A DNA stretch of 64,000 nucleotides from Eucommia ulmoides (GCA_016647705.1 CM028335.1:16947905-17011904), one strand, 5' to 3'. Counted from the stretch's first letter, positions 1-12,022 are shown. The notes: generated by a model from the letters alone, not told the origin. A program made the numbers and translations.

Positions 1-79
1 AAAATTATTGGTACTTTCATCATTTCACTTTCAAATTAAGGATAATTTATTCATTTTCTTTCAACTAAGTCAATAGAAG

Positions 80-577
80 TTTCTCAACGGAGTCAATTAC
101 CCGTTAAAGCTTGTTACATCTTGGTTCAGGAATAACCCTTGCGACGGGCTGTGGCTGGGGTTGAGTTGCGATTCGGATCAAAAAGTTTCGATCATAAATT
201 TGACAAAATCGAGTCTTTCTGGAAATTTGAGTCCTTCGATCGCATATCTGGATTTTCTTACAAGAATTTATCTAGGGTTTAACAATATTTCAGCTTTGAT
301 CCCTACAAATTGGACTTAGTTGAAATCGTTAACGTTGTTGGATTTGAGCGGCAACAATATTTCCGATTCCCTACCGAAATTTAGCGATACAGTGAAACTC
401 GTGCTAAACTATAATCCTATGTTGAATTCGAATTCGAATTCACCCAGTAACACAAGTGACCCAAAATCCGGTGGTTCCAAATCTCCGCCCGATGATTCGT
501 CTTCCCCGTCGTCCGACGAATCAAAACCTAGTAGGATTGATAACGGTGAAACGGTCCCAAGAAAATTTCCCCTTTAA
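80..577 (+). pseudogene. TMK-type LRR receptor-like kinase, ectodomain fragment (truncated)
   Basis: The plus strand from about 110 reads a leucine-rich-repeat cap (NNPCDGLWLGLSC), then LRR units resembling the juxtamembrane repeats of TMK receptor kinases (INLTKSSLSGNLSPSIAYL, then LTLLDLSGNNISDSLPKFS) and a Ser/Pro-rich linker (SPSNTSDPKSGGSKSPP). In intact TMK proteins this region precedes the membrane span and the cytosolic kinase, which acts in auxin and growth signalling. Here a TAG stop at 317-319 interrupts the LRR frame. The frame ends at 577, and neither a membrane helix nor a kinase follows, because the sequence passes into a pararetrovirus-like element. The window edge hides how much of the N-terminal part exists. 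TMK membership is by motif recall; the LRR-kinase nature is fairly sure. Confidence 0.62.
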
Positions 578-624
578 AACCGGCAAGAGCACCAACCTCA
601 TCCCCCCCCCTCCTGGGGAACAAG

Positions 625-731
625 GCTCATCGGCTTTGATACCAGAGTCGGGACCAGAACGGGGGTGACGGTGGAAAGGTTGAGTAAAGACTTGATATTT
701 TATTGTAAATCATACAAGTACATCATGGAAT
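625..731 (+). repeat. Left arm of the terminal inverted repeat of the pararetrovirus element
   Basis: This arm runs from about the word GGCTTTGATACCAGAGTCGG to the word CAAGTACATCATGGAATA. It pairs with the reverse complement of about 3955-4070, including an uninterrupted stretch through GAGTAAAGACTTGATATTTT. On the minus strand it holds a sequence close to the tRNA-Met primer-binding site, TGGTATCAAAGCC. Confidence 0.7.
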
Positions 732-1052
732 ATTGATATTTCATAAAAGAAATATTGAAAATACATGAAAGATAAATATATTAAAAATGTATAGAGATAG
801 TCTTGAATAAACCTTTTACAGGTAGTAGAAATATCTTCAAGACTAAAAGAGTAACACTCAAGAAAATATTTGAACTCTCATGATTTTTGTGGTATAGGAA
901 TTTTTTCTTGAGAAATTTTTCTCGTGTGATTTTTCTGTGTCTCTCAACTAATGACTTCCATCTTCATTTATACAGGTTTTGTCCGACATTTGGATCGTGT
1001 CGACGAATCTTTCCTCTAGAAAAGTGATGGTTTCTTTCATAATGTCATGTCC

Positions 1053-1560
1053 TCAAAATCTAATTTTTGTTTGAAATAATTTTATTTTTGGTTGTGAGAC
1101 GATTAAACCATTTCTTTTGATAATATTGAAGAAAATGTATAAGTATTTGAAATGTTGTTCTATTAATTCTGAAAATACTAGAACATCATCAATGTAGACT
1201 ATAGTGAATTTTGTATAAGAGTTGAAAATTTCATTCATGACATTTTGAAATTCAGAAGGAGCATTCTTGAGTTCAAAAAGACATTACGTTCCATTCGTAG
1301 TGACCAAATAGCACCGTAAAGGCCGTTTTGTATTTGTCTTCCTAAAAAATTTGGATTTGCCAGAATCTTGATTTCATATCAAATTTTGAGAATATTGTTG
1401 CATTAAAAAGTCTGCTTAAAAGATCATTTTTATTTGGTATTGGATATCTGATCCATTGAAGAACTTTGTTTAAAGGTTTATAATTAATAACTAGTCTTGG
1501 TGCTCCTCTTTCTATTTCAACTTAATTTCTTACATAGAAAGCCGAGCAATTCCAGGGAGG
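1053..1560 (-). pseudogene. Reverse transcriptase fragment of the pararetrovirus
   Basis: Translation of the minus strand from about 1560 shows reverse-transcriptase blocks in order: KGLIRKSKPPWNCSAFYV, PRLVINYKPLNKVLQWIRYP, IFSKFDMKSRFWQIQI, YKTAFTVLFGHYEWNVM, and the catalytic YIDDVLVFS (in 1238-1053). Several in-frame stops and one shift break it. The YIDD box and the following LIEQH..YLYIFFNIIKRNGL region are typical of caulimovirid and Ty3-type enzymes. The RNase H domain was not traced below 1053. Confidence 0.65.
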
Positions 1561-1662
1561 TTTACTTTTTCTGATTAATCCTTTGTCAAGTAATTTCTTA
1601 ATTTCCTTTTTGCAAAATTCTAGTAGTTCGGTAATTTTTGTTTCTAGTGTGTTAATTTCTCT

Positions 1663-2001
1663 TTATTTTGCCTCGTTAGTGAAGTAAAAATATATATCTA
1701 GTTCAGCAATTTTAGTATGAACACATTCGTTATTGACTTGAAAGGGGTAAAACATGGTAAAGAAGGGCGTTCCTAAAATTATGGGTTGTTGTATATCTCT
1801 GACTAAAATGAAAGTAGTCCGGAGGCATATATTTTCATTGTTACAAATATGGATATTTGAGATTTTGTAGTTTATTTTTAATTTTGAATTATTTACCCCA
1901 TAAAGTTTTTCAAAAGTTTTTTCATAATATTGAGTTGGAATAAATTCTTCTTGGACATAATTTAAATCGGCTCTTGTATCTAGTAAAGCTTGGGTTTCCA
2001 C
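1663..2001 (-). pseudogene. Retropepsin-like aspartic protease fragment of the pararetrovirus
   Basis: The frame of 112 codons has an N-terminal ALLDTRADLNYVQ, where the catalytic D-T-G triad of retropepsins is altered to D-T-R. A later IILGTPFF matches the conserved flap/core ILG motif. In caulimovirids this domain precedes the reverse transcriptase in the enzymatic polyprotein. The Gly-to-Arg change at the triad would be expected to inactivate the protease, consistent with decay of the whole element. Confidence 0.6.
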
Positions 2002-3262
2002 AATGAAATTATTTTTTATAATTAATTTGATGTTTGTATACCATTTCTAGACGTATAGTTTTGGTGCGTGTTTTAGTTGATTTTTGTCATTAGTTTCCAA
2101 GTCTTCTTCTTCTTGTAGGGTTTTAATATGTCTTTTGATATGGTTAATTTCTTGTTGTAGTTCTCGGATTGAGAGATTTTTTAATTTTGATTTTAGAGTC
2201 AGTTTTTTGGATTAATTATTTATAAATGAGTTTATTTTTGTAATTCTGGTGATTTGACAATTTTTTGGTTTTATCATGATTCCTTTTTCTTAGGTTAGGT
2301 TCGAGGAGGCATTTTACTTTTTTTTTTGGTTGCATTGGTTAAAGTATTAACGGTGTTATCTATTATTTTCAAATCTGATAGTTTCTTGTCAATGGTGTTT
2401 ATTAATTTATTTATTTCTTTATTGGGTTGAATTTTTTATTATTCTAAGTTGATATGTAATATTCAAATATTTTGACCATTATGATCAATATTATTTTGAG
2501 AGTTATTTACTATAGAATTGTCTTTTTCATTTTGATTATTGTCTATTATTTTCCATGTTTTCTTGTTTGTTTAAATAGCTTGAACATAATTTTTCTTGCA
2601 ATATTTATAATAGTCAAGAAAATGTATATTTCTTTTTTTTCTAATCATTTTTTTTTTCCATTTTGACTTAATTTTCTCTCTTTCTTCTGCAGAATATTTT
2701 TGAAATTTTTCTTTCTTTCTTTGGTGTTGCTTTTTTGCATGAATTCTTTTCTTAAGTAATCTATATTAATTTCAAATTCTTTATTGAGGGTTAAGATTTG
2801 ATTATTTCATTTGATTTTCATCTAGAATTTGGGAGGCAATAAGAGAGAGAACCGTCAGATTCTTCTCCATAATTTCTTGGAGTGTGTTTGATTCGAAATT
2901 AACTCCTCTTAACTTGCAATATTTATTTGGTTTTGTATAAATACTTGAATACTTTTGCTACCTAAATCTTAATAATTTTCAAATGTTTGAGCAGAGTTAA
3001 GGATTCTTGATTTAATTAAAGGTGTTTGAAAATTTATTGTAACATTTCCATTTTAATCTTGACTAAAACTTGTTGCTACATTTTTTGACAATCCTACTCT
3101 TTTAACTTCTTCAATTAATTCTTGAAAATTCCATTCTCCTCCAGTTATAATTTCGTTCCATTGAAGTTTTTTTGGTTGAGAGACAAACTATTCTACCTTC
3201 ATTAACTTGAATAAATGTTGTCATTCCTTTAAGATTTTTTCTTTTTGCGTTTGGAAAATCTG

Positions 3263-3457
3263 TTAATGTGTTAATGTAGTCACTTTGTAATATACTTTAT
3301 AAATTATTTCTAAATTTTTTATCTCATTTTGTAATTTTTTTTTTGATTGAATATCTAAGGTTAGAATTTTGTCTAATGATTTATCATTTAAGTCAAATAT
3401 AATATTTGGATAATATTCAAAATATATTGGTCCTTCAGCTATATTTACATCTAACAT
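3263..3457 (-). pseudogene. Viral movement-protein-like fragment
   Basis: The 64-codon frame contains EGPIYFEYYPNIIFDLNDKS and a following LTLDIQ. This resembles the core of the 30K-superfamily movement protein of caulimovirids, which acts at plasmodesmata. Its place between the first ORF and the protease fits the caulimovirid gene order. Only a fragment remains, without a complete domain. Confidence 0.5.
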
Positions 3458-3732
3458 TCATAATAGTGAGTCGTCAAATTATTGATGTCTTGATTCCCTA
3501 AGGACTATGCATGTAATTTGTTTAATCATTCTGTAGTAAAAGAGAATATCCCTACTTGAACTAATCCTATGTGAATTCTGTCATAATTTTGAATAAAAGT
3601 CAGTAAGTCATCTTTTGTTAATAAACTTAATTTTTGTCTTGAATTATCAGAGTACAAGGTTGTTAAATTATTGACAATCTTGATAGCATATTCTTATTCT
3701 TTTTCTATAGATCATATTAACTTGATAATTTT

Positions 3733-3948
3733 TTAATGAGATTTTGACATTTCCCAAATTTCTTTTGCATTTTGTTCTGGGACACCTGTGTCTTTCCAAT
3801 TTCTGAGTCTTCTTTCAATATTACCTAGAGACATGTGGAATTCTTTACGACCTAATCTGGAACTAGAACCAAATGAGTCTGATCCTAGGTTGAGGTTTGA
3901 GACCATGTTCTTACATTTTTTAAAGATGTTTTGGAACAATTCTTCCAT
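3733..3948 (-). pseudogene. First ORF piece of the pararetrovirus element
   Basis: This is an open stretch of 71 codons beginning MEELFQNIFKKCKN, with LGSDSFGSS and FHMSLGNIERRLRNW later in the frame. It directly follows the leader-like inverted arm, so it occupies the 5'-proximal ORF position. I recall similar N-terminal sequences in endogenous caulimovirid annotations but cannot assign a function. It is short and probably truncated. Confidence 0.4.
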
Positions 3949-3954
3949 AGTTTA

Positions 3955-4070
3955 GGGCTATTCCATGATGTACTTGTATGATTTACAATAAAATATCAAG
4001 TCTTTACTCAACCCTTCTGCCGTTACCCCCATCCTAGACCCGACTCTAGAATCAAAGCCGGTGAACCCTG
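3955..4070 (-). repeat. Right arm of the terminal inverted repeat of the pararetrovirus element
   Basis: This is the inverted partner of the arm at 625-731, with scattered substitutions and a degenerate primer-site region near 4045-4058. It lies just upstream of the first minus-strand ORF (start 3948), where the leader of a caulimovirid genome would be expected. Confidence 0.7.
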
Positions 4071-4194
4071 TTATTCAAGGCTCAAAGCTGTTTTTTTTTT
4101 TTTTTTTTTCTTCATCTTCCTCTAGCGACACCCTTGCGTCCTCCGATTTGTCTTCTTCCTAATTCCTCATTCCTCCCTTACTCTATCGCTCCTC

Positions 4195-4237
4195 TCCTCT
4201 CTCTCTCTCTCTCTCTCTCTATTTCTATAATATATAC

Positions 4238-4316
<79 letters not shown>

Positions 4317-4420
4317 AGCTCCACCTCTTATCTTCTCTCTCTAATATAATGCATAAATATATACACACACATATCTATATATTTGTATATATTATAGAGA
4401 GAGACACACACACACACACA
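4195..4420. repeat. CT, AT and CA microsatellites
   Basis: A (CT)n run near 4198-4220 is followed by a long (TA)n tract at about 4237-4311, a second CT-rich patch and a CA run near 4405-4420. A chance frame translates the AT tract into Ile/Tyr repeats. The rest of 4091-4904 is AT-rich with no gene I can see. Confidence 0.9.
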
Positions 4421-4904
4421 GACTCGCTAGAGGAGGCGGGATTGTTCGTCGGAAGAAGATGAAACTACTAAAGGAAGATGAAAAAAATGAAAAACAAATA
4501 CTTTTGACCCTCAAATGTTTGATGATTATTAGAATAGTCTCTATTAAATTAGTTGAATGGTATAAATATCCATTATCATTAAATAACTTATTAACTTTGA
4601 TTGTTGATGTTTAATCATTAATTTTAACAAAAAATGTAATCATTGCACTTAAATTTAAACTACGGAGGAGTTAAATGCCGACAAAAATACCACATAAATG
4701 TAAAGTACAATTCGATCAAATCATAGAGCGTAAAGTGTAATTAACCCTATAGTAAACCCTATTTGTTATAACGGTTACTAGTATGTTCGATCACCATTTT
4801 TAAAATTTGACGGTGGAGCCCAAACGAACTACAATTTCAACAACATGGCACAATGCAAGAGCACAACTCAAGTCACATGATGTTCCCTTGGTATGGTTTG
4901 TTTA

Positions 4905-5797
4905 GGTGGCGTTTGGTTAGTGTTTCCATTTTTCTCAACTCAACTGGGATATAATGGGTTGAATTGAGTTGAAAATTTTATTTCCTTCTGAAAATAGAAT
5001 TGCGTTTGGTAATGACAATTTTTATTTTTTTATTTTTTTTGCTGTAAACAGAATCGCGTTTGGTAACCACATTATTCGGGAATTGTTTTTTCATTCAAGC
5101 AAAAATCATCAAAACAAAAAAATCATCCAAACAAAAATTATCAAATCATCAAAATAAATAATCAAACTCTAAATCGATTCGAGCAAAATTGAAATCGAGA
5201 TTGAACCCCAAACCAAATTCAACAACAAAATCGAAATCGAAACCCTAAATCAAATCGAAAATCAAAATCGATTTCAATGACGATAGCAAAGACGATTCGG
5301 AAATCGATTTTAGTAACGATTGCGAAGACGACGACATCGAGAGGAAGAGGAACGATTTCGTATTTGAAATCCTAAATCGATTTCAAGAACCAAACCCTAA
5401 ATCCATTTCAGTAATGAAATCGAAATCGATTTCGTGTTCGAAACTCAAGATTTGTCAATCTGAATCGAAGAATAGTTTAGACGACGATCGCGAGAGAGAG
5501 GAGGCTGAGACAACGAGCAAGAACCAAATCGGATCAAGAGAGAAGGCTGAGATCGCGAAATGTTTAAGATAAATTTGGAATAGGGGTCTCATTAACTTTT
5601 GAAAAAAAATGATGAGTGCATCATTTTTCATGGGTTGAGTTTTTTGTTTCTCATTTACTTAGAATTTTGAGAATCAATTCTCATTGGATTAGGTTGGATT
5701 GATTTTTGTGTTGTCAAACGCATTCCCAAAAATCACTCCCAGAATTTTTGGGATAAATTGGGTTGAGTTAAATTGGGAACACTAACCAAAGGGGTCC
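4905..5797 (-). mobile_element. PIF/Harbinger-like non-autonomous element, copy 1
   Basis: The ends form terminal inverted repeats: the left begins GGTGGCGTTTGGTTAGTG and the right, inverted, reads GGACCCCTTTGGTTAGTG. Both are followed by an inverted CTCAACTCAA-type stretch. The flanks are TTA (left) and TTG (right), a near match to the 3-bp TTA/TAA duplication of PIF/Harbinger elements. The interior is low complexity (AATCGATTTC words) and has no transposase. A related copy lies at 48,519-49,533 in the opposite orientation, and the word GTTTGGTAA..AATCGCG occurs in both. Confidence 0.65.
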
Positions 5798-5895
5798 TTG
5801 GTGTTTAGTTCTTAAAAAAAATAAAAACACACTTGCAATAGAAGCAAAAATCTAGGAACAATTCCGTTGTGTTCCCAAAACGTAGTTAAAAAACT

Positions 5896-6427
5896 GGGGT
5901 TTTGATAATTCGTACCGATGGACTTTGACCAAAATCTCACTTTGGTCCCCCTAATTTCAATTTGAACATATAACCCCTTAAAGTTCATAATCATCTCACT
6001 ACAATTCAAATCATTATCCCTATTACAATTTTCAACATAAAATAATCACTTATAGCGCATGTAACTGTTTTTAAGGAGTTTTATGGCATTTTCAGCCTCT
6101 TCTTTTTCCTCTCGCATTGTCCTTCCTGTCCAAATATTCAGAAATAAGAAATATAGATATAACATTATACACACACACATGTATATTGATTTTTCTATAG
6201 AAAGATTTTAGAGGGCAAAGGAATGAGATTGAAATGCTCTTAAGGTCCTCTTAAAAATGGTTGAGTGTACAATAGGTGACGGTTTGCCATCTAAAATCAT
6301 AATGGAGCTATTGATTTGGGCTGAAGTGAGATCATTACGAAACTTTAGGGTGTCGTGTTCAAATTGAAACTACAGGGACCAAAGTGAAATAATGGTCAAA
6401 CTTCAAGGTGCAAAGTGTCAAAACCCC
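5896..6427. mobile_element. MULE-type MITE (long inverted repeats)
   Basis: The left end GGGGTTTTGATAATTCGTAC and the inverted right end GGGGTTTTGACACTTTGCAC continue into matching arms of about 110 bp (CTCACTTTGGTCCCCCTAAT against TTCACTTTGGTCCCTGTAGT). No coding potential is seen. The flanking 9-mers match only weakly (6 of 9), so the exact ends and the superfamily are tentative. It lies downstream of the hydrolase gene. Confidence 0.5.
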
Positions 6428-6782
6428 TCGAACACTTGAGGATATAACATAAACAGATTTTCTTTTGTTCCATATTTCTTTCTGCACCCACTTTTCAAGA
6501 AACAAAAACAGATATCTATGACAACTGGTGCATTTCCAGATGAATGTTGGGAAATCGACGCCCATGATTTTCGGGAAAGCAGTTTTGATAACTTCTATTA
6601 AAAAAGACTACTACTAACATAAGGTTCAGAGTTTCAGACAAATTGCTATAATAGTTTTTAAGTTATCAAATCCAGTTCCTCATACAACAGATGATAGGCA
6701 AAAGCAACCGGCTAGTGGGATTACATATCAATAAAAGGAAGAAATATAAAAAGGGAGGCAAAGAAATGCTGACCTAGATTGG

Positions 6783-7832
6783 CTACTGAATTTTGTTCTC
6801 TGTGGTCAAAAGCGTTTTTAAAATAGTTTCTCCCATTCCATCGGCATAGGGAAACAAGTGACCAGCGCCTGGGAGCTCATGGTAGTGAATCCATGGCAGC
6901 TTTTGTGCGATATAACGCTGGAGTGAAACAAAAACAAGCCTGTCTTCGTCACCTTGCCATAGGTGGACAGACCCTTCATTGTTTGGGAACGGGTTTTCAA
7001 TATCCATGGGATCAAACTCCCATGATCCGAAGCCAATCATCATGTCACGGTGGAGTGACTCAAACTCTCCTTGCTGCCGAATCTGTAATGGGGTGAACAT
7101 AAATTGCTTGTTTGTTTAGTATTCCTGTTCACAGAAAACTGAGAACAGAAACAAAAAAAAAAGTTCGATTCTGTTCCACTCCTGAATTTTCAGAACAATT
7201 TTGTGGGAACAAAGCAGGATTGTTCCGAGATTCTAATTTCTGTCATAAGTTTTATAGGAACATAAAAAGAAATATGGTGACATAAATATAACAAGCAGAA
7301 TTGTTCTCAAATTTTCTGTTTCTATTCAAGTCATTGGATGTTTCTAACATCTTATATACAACAAATAACGAAACAAGGGGTCAGGTGAGGAACATGTAGA
7401 AAAAGATGTATTCATAATCGTTCCTATTTAGATAAACATGACAGAAAGCTTATAACTGAAGGGTCCCAGGAAAAAAAGCAAGCTTATTGAAAGCTTGAAA
7501 TTCAACATTTTTGTTCATTTTCTGACTAAAAATGCAACATTTTCGGAGAGAAAGGGGCCCAGATAGAAATTACAATCACTAAAACAACCATATTTTGCTT
7601 ACACGATTAACTGAATAACCGCTTACACACACACACACACAAAAGAAAAAAACAATGTTCAGTGATCAATGATGAATGCGTTGAGCAACAAGTGGGAAGT
7701 CATCAATGCCACATTTAATGTGTTCGTCACACAACGAAAATGACAAGTAAGAACTCTTCAATACCTTGTTGAACACGTCATGTTCAGCAGGGTGTCGATG
7801 TTTTGGGTTCTAGGTTTAAGGTTTAGGGTTTA

Positions 7833-7908
<76 letters not shown>

Positions 7909-10900
7909 GCGGCAGACTGGGAATTGGGAATTTAGGTATGTGTGTCCACTGCATAGATATTGATGGTATTTTTTTTTCATTTCAGTTTAAGCAGACAACC
8001 AATCAGATGAGACTCTTCTCTCGAGAACCTTCTTTTTAAGACAGATGCAGCAACGTGGTATGCCTGCTATCACACGTACATTCACCTAGCTTCTTTATTG
8101 CTCAATCCCTCCATTTCGTTTGCAGTAGAGATAGTAATAAACAAACAAATTAACAGAGACAATCTTACTCTTGTTCCAAAATTTGTCACTATAAATTAGT
8201 AAACAAGCAGGGCTACATAGCAGTCAATCAGACAAAAGGTCACCGCCTAACTCGAGTTGCTTTCAGTATAGCTTGCCAATGCCCTTTATTCACCATGCTA
8301 GGTGAACAATATGTCAATAACCAACTTCACAAAAAGTTAAACTAAAATGCTTATTGAATGAATGCAAGGGTTCATCTTCAGATGCCAACCTCAAATGCAA
8401 AACACAGCCTCATGCAAAAGCTCATGCCGTAATATAATCAATACTCTGATGTACCCGAGGTCCTGAGCTAATTATAACACAAGTTTTGGAAGCTTTCCCT
8501 CTCTATATACGTACACACACATATATACTTCCTCCTGCCTAAAATTATTCTCATGTTTAACTGCACCGCACACATGATTACATAATTTTAGGTAAATTCA
8601 ACTATTTTTTACTACACTATATTGCCCTAATCATTGAGTTGTAAAAAGTGGTGAAAAAGGGGGTTAGTTTGGGTAAAGTGACAATTTTTGTTTGTTAAAT
8701 GGAAAATTTGACAATTCTTTCAGGATATCATAGAAAGCATAACAATATTCTGGGGGAATTGGGACTAAAGGACTAAGCGGACTAAGCATACAATAGGCGA
8801 AAACAAATATAGACCCAAAAAAAAAAAAAAAATCTTAGGAGAGACAAGTGAAAGATATTTTTCACCCAGCAAGTTCAAAATGTTTCACCAAAGGTCCAAA
8901 GCAAATATGAACTCATCAAGAAATCTACAATATATATATTTATTATCTAAGATGTGTGGTGGAAAGATATGTAAGTATTCAAATGATCACATATGCACGA
9001 TAACATTAAATATTGAATTACACAACAATAAAGAAATAGATTAAATGCTCAATTCCACCAACTAGGGTACTTCAACCCAAAATGTTTAACCACAATCACT
9101 ACAAAAGCAAGCAGGTTCAAGCAAGAAGACTTAATTATCTACAAAAACTCGAGCAGAAGTTCCAATCGTTTGATAGATATGCCAAGTAATATATGAGGAA
9201 GCAAAATATTAGTAATCATTCAAGAAACAAGTTTGAAATGATGTTCTTTGTCAAACTTGAAAACATGGAGCCACAGAAAAATGGCATCCATGGTATTCTC
9301 TACCTACCCACGTGCGTTTGTGAAATAGACGAGCCACCAAAATTTTACTATCAGCAAATAATGACGTCTAGAACAATGTCCTAAAATGTAAAACTTTTAA
9401 AATAATAAATTATCTCAATATATCCGGTTTCTAGTTTTTCTCCTCCACCTTTCTTATCCCTCTCCCTCACAGTTCACTGCCTACGAAAAGTTTTAATTAC
9501 ACTTTACACTTTAAAAATAAAATATAGTTACATTTTGCACCTTAATTTTTCAATTTATCCTATTACCTTCCAAACTTTTACATGTGTGTCGAACTTATTA
9601 AATCGTATAATCGTTTGACAAAAATTTAACTAAACAATATACTTATTTCACCTTTAAACATGTGTCTGTGAAATAGACAAGCGAACAAAGTTTTACTATC
9701 AGTAAATCATGACATCTAGAAGAATATCCTGAACTGTTAAACTCATAAATAATTGCTACTATTTTCCATTAAACCACTCAATTTAGTACGAGAGAAATAT
9801 GCACAAGAAGATTTTGGGGCACAAATACCTCATTGTTCTTCCTCCCAAAAAGATTGCGGACAATTTCTAAGTCTTGGGGAGAAAGATTTGCAGGGTCACC
9901 AGCCGCAACACTTGAACCATGGAACCATTTCTGTGAGTTCCACCAGTAGGTAAGCCATGGAAAGTAGTGGGCAACACGAAGACTCCACTGGTCCTGTGGT
10001 AATTGCTGGTAGTAAGCCTCTTTGGACAAATTTGCAGGAAAACCAGGCCACCAGTAGTTGATAACTGGAGTTAAAAGCGTTGCTCCAGCTAGCCTGTTTA
10101 CATCATAAAATATAAAGCTAGAAATCATTAAAAGAAAAGCATAAAGCAGCATAAGCTTTAGAACATAAAAATAAAGAATATATAAAAAGAAAGCATATTT
10201 CGTAAAACTGTTTTCAAGAAGACCTTCCTCCCTTTGCCCCTCTCCTCTCTCCTTTTTCTTTCCTAATCCATGGTATATAAATGTCTCCAAATGGTACCTG
10301 TGAGGAATGTATTTCAGGCAGGACCAGATAACCTGTCCACCCATAGAAAAGCCAACAACATAAAATTTGGATCCTAGTCCCAAATGATCAGCGAGCTCCT
10401 CTATATCGAAAGCCAAACTTTTCACAGTTCTTTTAGGATGAGGATCACTTTGTCCATAACCAGGCCTGTCAAATGAAACAATATAGACCCCTAAACCTTC
10501 AAGCATATCCTGTAAAAATACACCACGGTTGAAGCTATTCAATCATAGGAAGTTAGAGACCCCCCAAAAAAGAGACAAGCCAAAACGAAATATCGAAGAA
10601 AAAAGGAACAAAGCTCAAACTGATAAAAACAAGAACATATATTAGTACCTGGGAGACCGTTGTGGCAATAGCAGCCTCATGTCTTGATGAATCAAAGCCA
10701 TGGACAAATATTATTTTGTACTTGGCTGTATCCTTTGGGACACCATGTTCCTTATAGGCCAAATGTCTTCCATCGCTAAGTTTTACTCTTGGTGCTGTAA
10801 CAGGAGGACCATCTTCAGAGCCACATATCTTAGGGGAAGGTGGTGGTTGAATTGCTTGGTACGCCCATGCCAAGAACCCCAGGAATAAGGCCACCATTAT

Positions 10901-10912
10901 TTTCTTCAACAT
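6783..10912 (-). CDS. Alpha/beta-hydrolase fold protein, five coding segments
   Basis: Coding segments on the minus strand are 10912-10649, 10509-10298, 10093-9829 and 7082-6783, plus the upstream untranslated exon listed separately. Each junction has a GT donor and an AG acceptor, and the joined frame is 346 codons. Residues 5-22 form a hydrophobic N-terminal segment (probable membrane anchor or signal). HGF at 71-73 is the oxyanion-region motif. Ser143 sits in GFSMGG (nucleophile elbow), Asp292 or Asp294 lies in QGDEDRL and His322 in GAGHLFP, giving a plausible catalytic triad. The sequence resembles the plant family with YWWPGFPANLSKEAYYQQLP and FESLHRDMMIGFG, whose substrates are not established. 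Last-exon IRQQGE joins directly to NNE, two residues shorter than I recall for relatives. Intron 4 (9828-7083) is large and repeat-rich. The start ATG is just inside the acceptor at 10915. Confidence 0.85.
7837..7905. repeat. (AT)n(AG)n compound microsatellite
   Basis: An AT run passes directly into an AG run. It lies within intron 4 of the hydrolase gene. Confidence 0.95.
9308..9745. repeat. Pair of ~80-bp direct repeats flanking an AT-rich insert
   Basis: The stretch with GTGAAATAGACGAGCCACC and TTTTACTATCAGCAAATAAT recurs about 350 bp later with substitutions (GTGAAATAGACAAGCGAAC, TTTTACTATCAGTAAATCAT). The DNA between (about 9391-9661) has MITE-like wording (TTTACACTTT, TTTTGCACCTTAA). 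It may be a segmental duplication or a long duplication around an insertion. Confidence 0.6.
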
Positions 10913-11911
10913 CCCTGGAAAAGATTCGACTTTTAATGAGAGTACCATGTGTAAATTTGGGCAAAAATAAAATAAAAAATCAAGTGATTCAGGCAAAAAA
11001 AAATGAACATGGAGACCGAAAAATATTACAAGGTTCACTAGAAAAAGAACCCAACTTTCAAAAGCATAAAATTTATGTTTAAATCCAATCATAAACAACT
11101 TTATCTTTTTACAAAATGTTGATGAACCAAATTTATATAAAAGTCAATCACAACTAACTAAGATCTTAAATCATTTTGTTCAAAGTGCAAAATTTTAAAT
11201 CAAAAGCACTACCTATGATTCTATTCCATATCTATATACCTTAACTATGAATGGCAGCTCGTAACTTCAGCTTCCTATGTGATGACATGTCGCCGTATTA
11301 GATTTATATTTTCACCTTAAGAATTCAGATAGACCCTCTAAGTTCTATATTGCAACATGCATTAAATTCCCTGCAGTAATTCATCTAATCTGCTCAATAC
11401 TCTCTATATCATTCATATTCCTCAGTAATATATACTCTATTAGTGGTTCTATTTGAATATTATATTGATTCTATATGAAACTTCAACTCACCTAATCAAT
11501 TTGTGATATATTTATAATCTGACTAATTTGTTCTTTGTTGCACGGGCCCAAACTATACAACATAATAAAGATATGAAACCTAGTTTCCCACTGATTGCTC
11601 AGACTAATCTAAACCTTTATAAGCAAGTGGAAATCAAAATGAGAAGCCCTAATTTAATGATTTATAATCATTTCATCATACATTGACTTAGTCTTGACAA
11701 CCCCCAATGAACCATTGGCATGAGATTGCGAAACGAATCCGATTGTTTTTCACCATTCCAATTCTGATAACTTTTTCGCGCTCAAACAGAGCGAATCAAC
11801 TTGAATTTTCGGAAACATGGCATCTTGATTCTTAACCGCTCCACAGAATGAGCCCCCAGAAACACACACACATTATAAATCGATCGATACTGAGAGATGA
11901 AGGAAAAACAC

Positions 11912-12022
11912 CTGAAGACACAAAAGAGGCATTTGATTTTGCTTTTCTGGTGTGAGCCCTCGCCGATGCTGCTGAAATCTTCCTGTTTACTCCGGCCGCC
12001 ATTTTTCCCACAATTTTCAGAA
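11912..12022 (-). other. Probable non-coding first exon of the hydrolase gene
   Basis: A TATA-like stretch on the minus strand (12051-12061) lies about 30 bases upstream of the proposed start near 12022. A CAG|GTGTTT donor at 11912/11911 could splice to the acceptor at 10915, directly before the ATG. The intron would be about 1 kb. This is inferred from signals only; no transcript was available. Confidence 0.35.

Larger units (their letters stand above)
590..4090 (-). mobile_element. Endogenous caulimovirid-like (pararetrovirus) element, degenerate
   Basis: Read on the minus strand, broken frames occur in the order typical of plant pararetroviruses: a short first ORF (3948-3733), a movement-protein-like piece (3457-3263), a Lys-rich region, an aspartic protease (2001-1663) and a reverse transcriptase (about 1560-1053). 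All are interrupted by stops or frame changes, so the copy looks dead. It is bounded by inverted arms of about 110 bp (about 622-731 and 3955-4070). Each arm contains a stretch resembling a tRNA-Met primer-binding site (near 635-647; more degenerate near 4045-4058). No integrase was seen, which favours a pararetrovirus over a Ty3 element. The left boundary falls in the TMK fragment. Confidence 0.6.
7083..9828 (-). other. Large fourth intron of the hydrolase gene
   Basis: This 2.7-kb intron carries a CA run (7623-7640), an (AT)n(AG)n microsatellite (about 7837-7905) and an 80-bp direct repeat (about 9308-9390 and 9662-9745) flanking an AT-rich stretch. I see no other gene in it; small frames such as 9193-9384 look like chance. 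Confidence 0.7.

Noticed and set aside
4134-4349. 71-codon frame with Ile/Tyr repeats
   Set aside because: A translation of the AT microsatellite.
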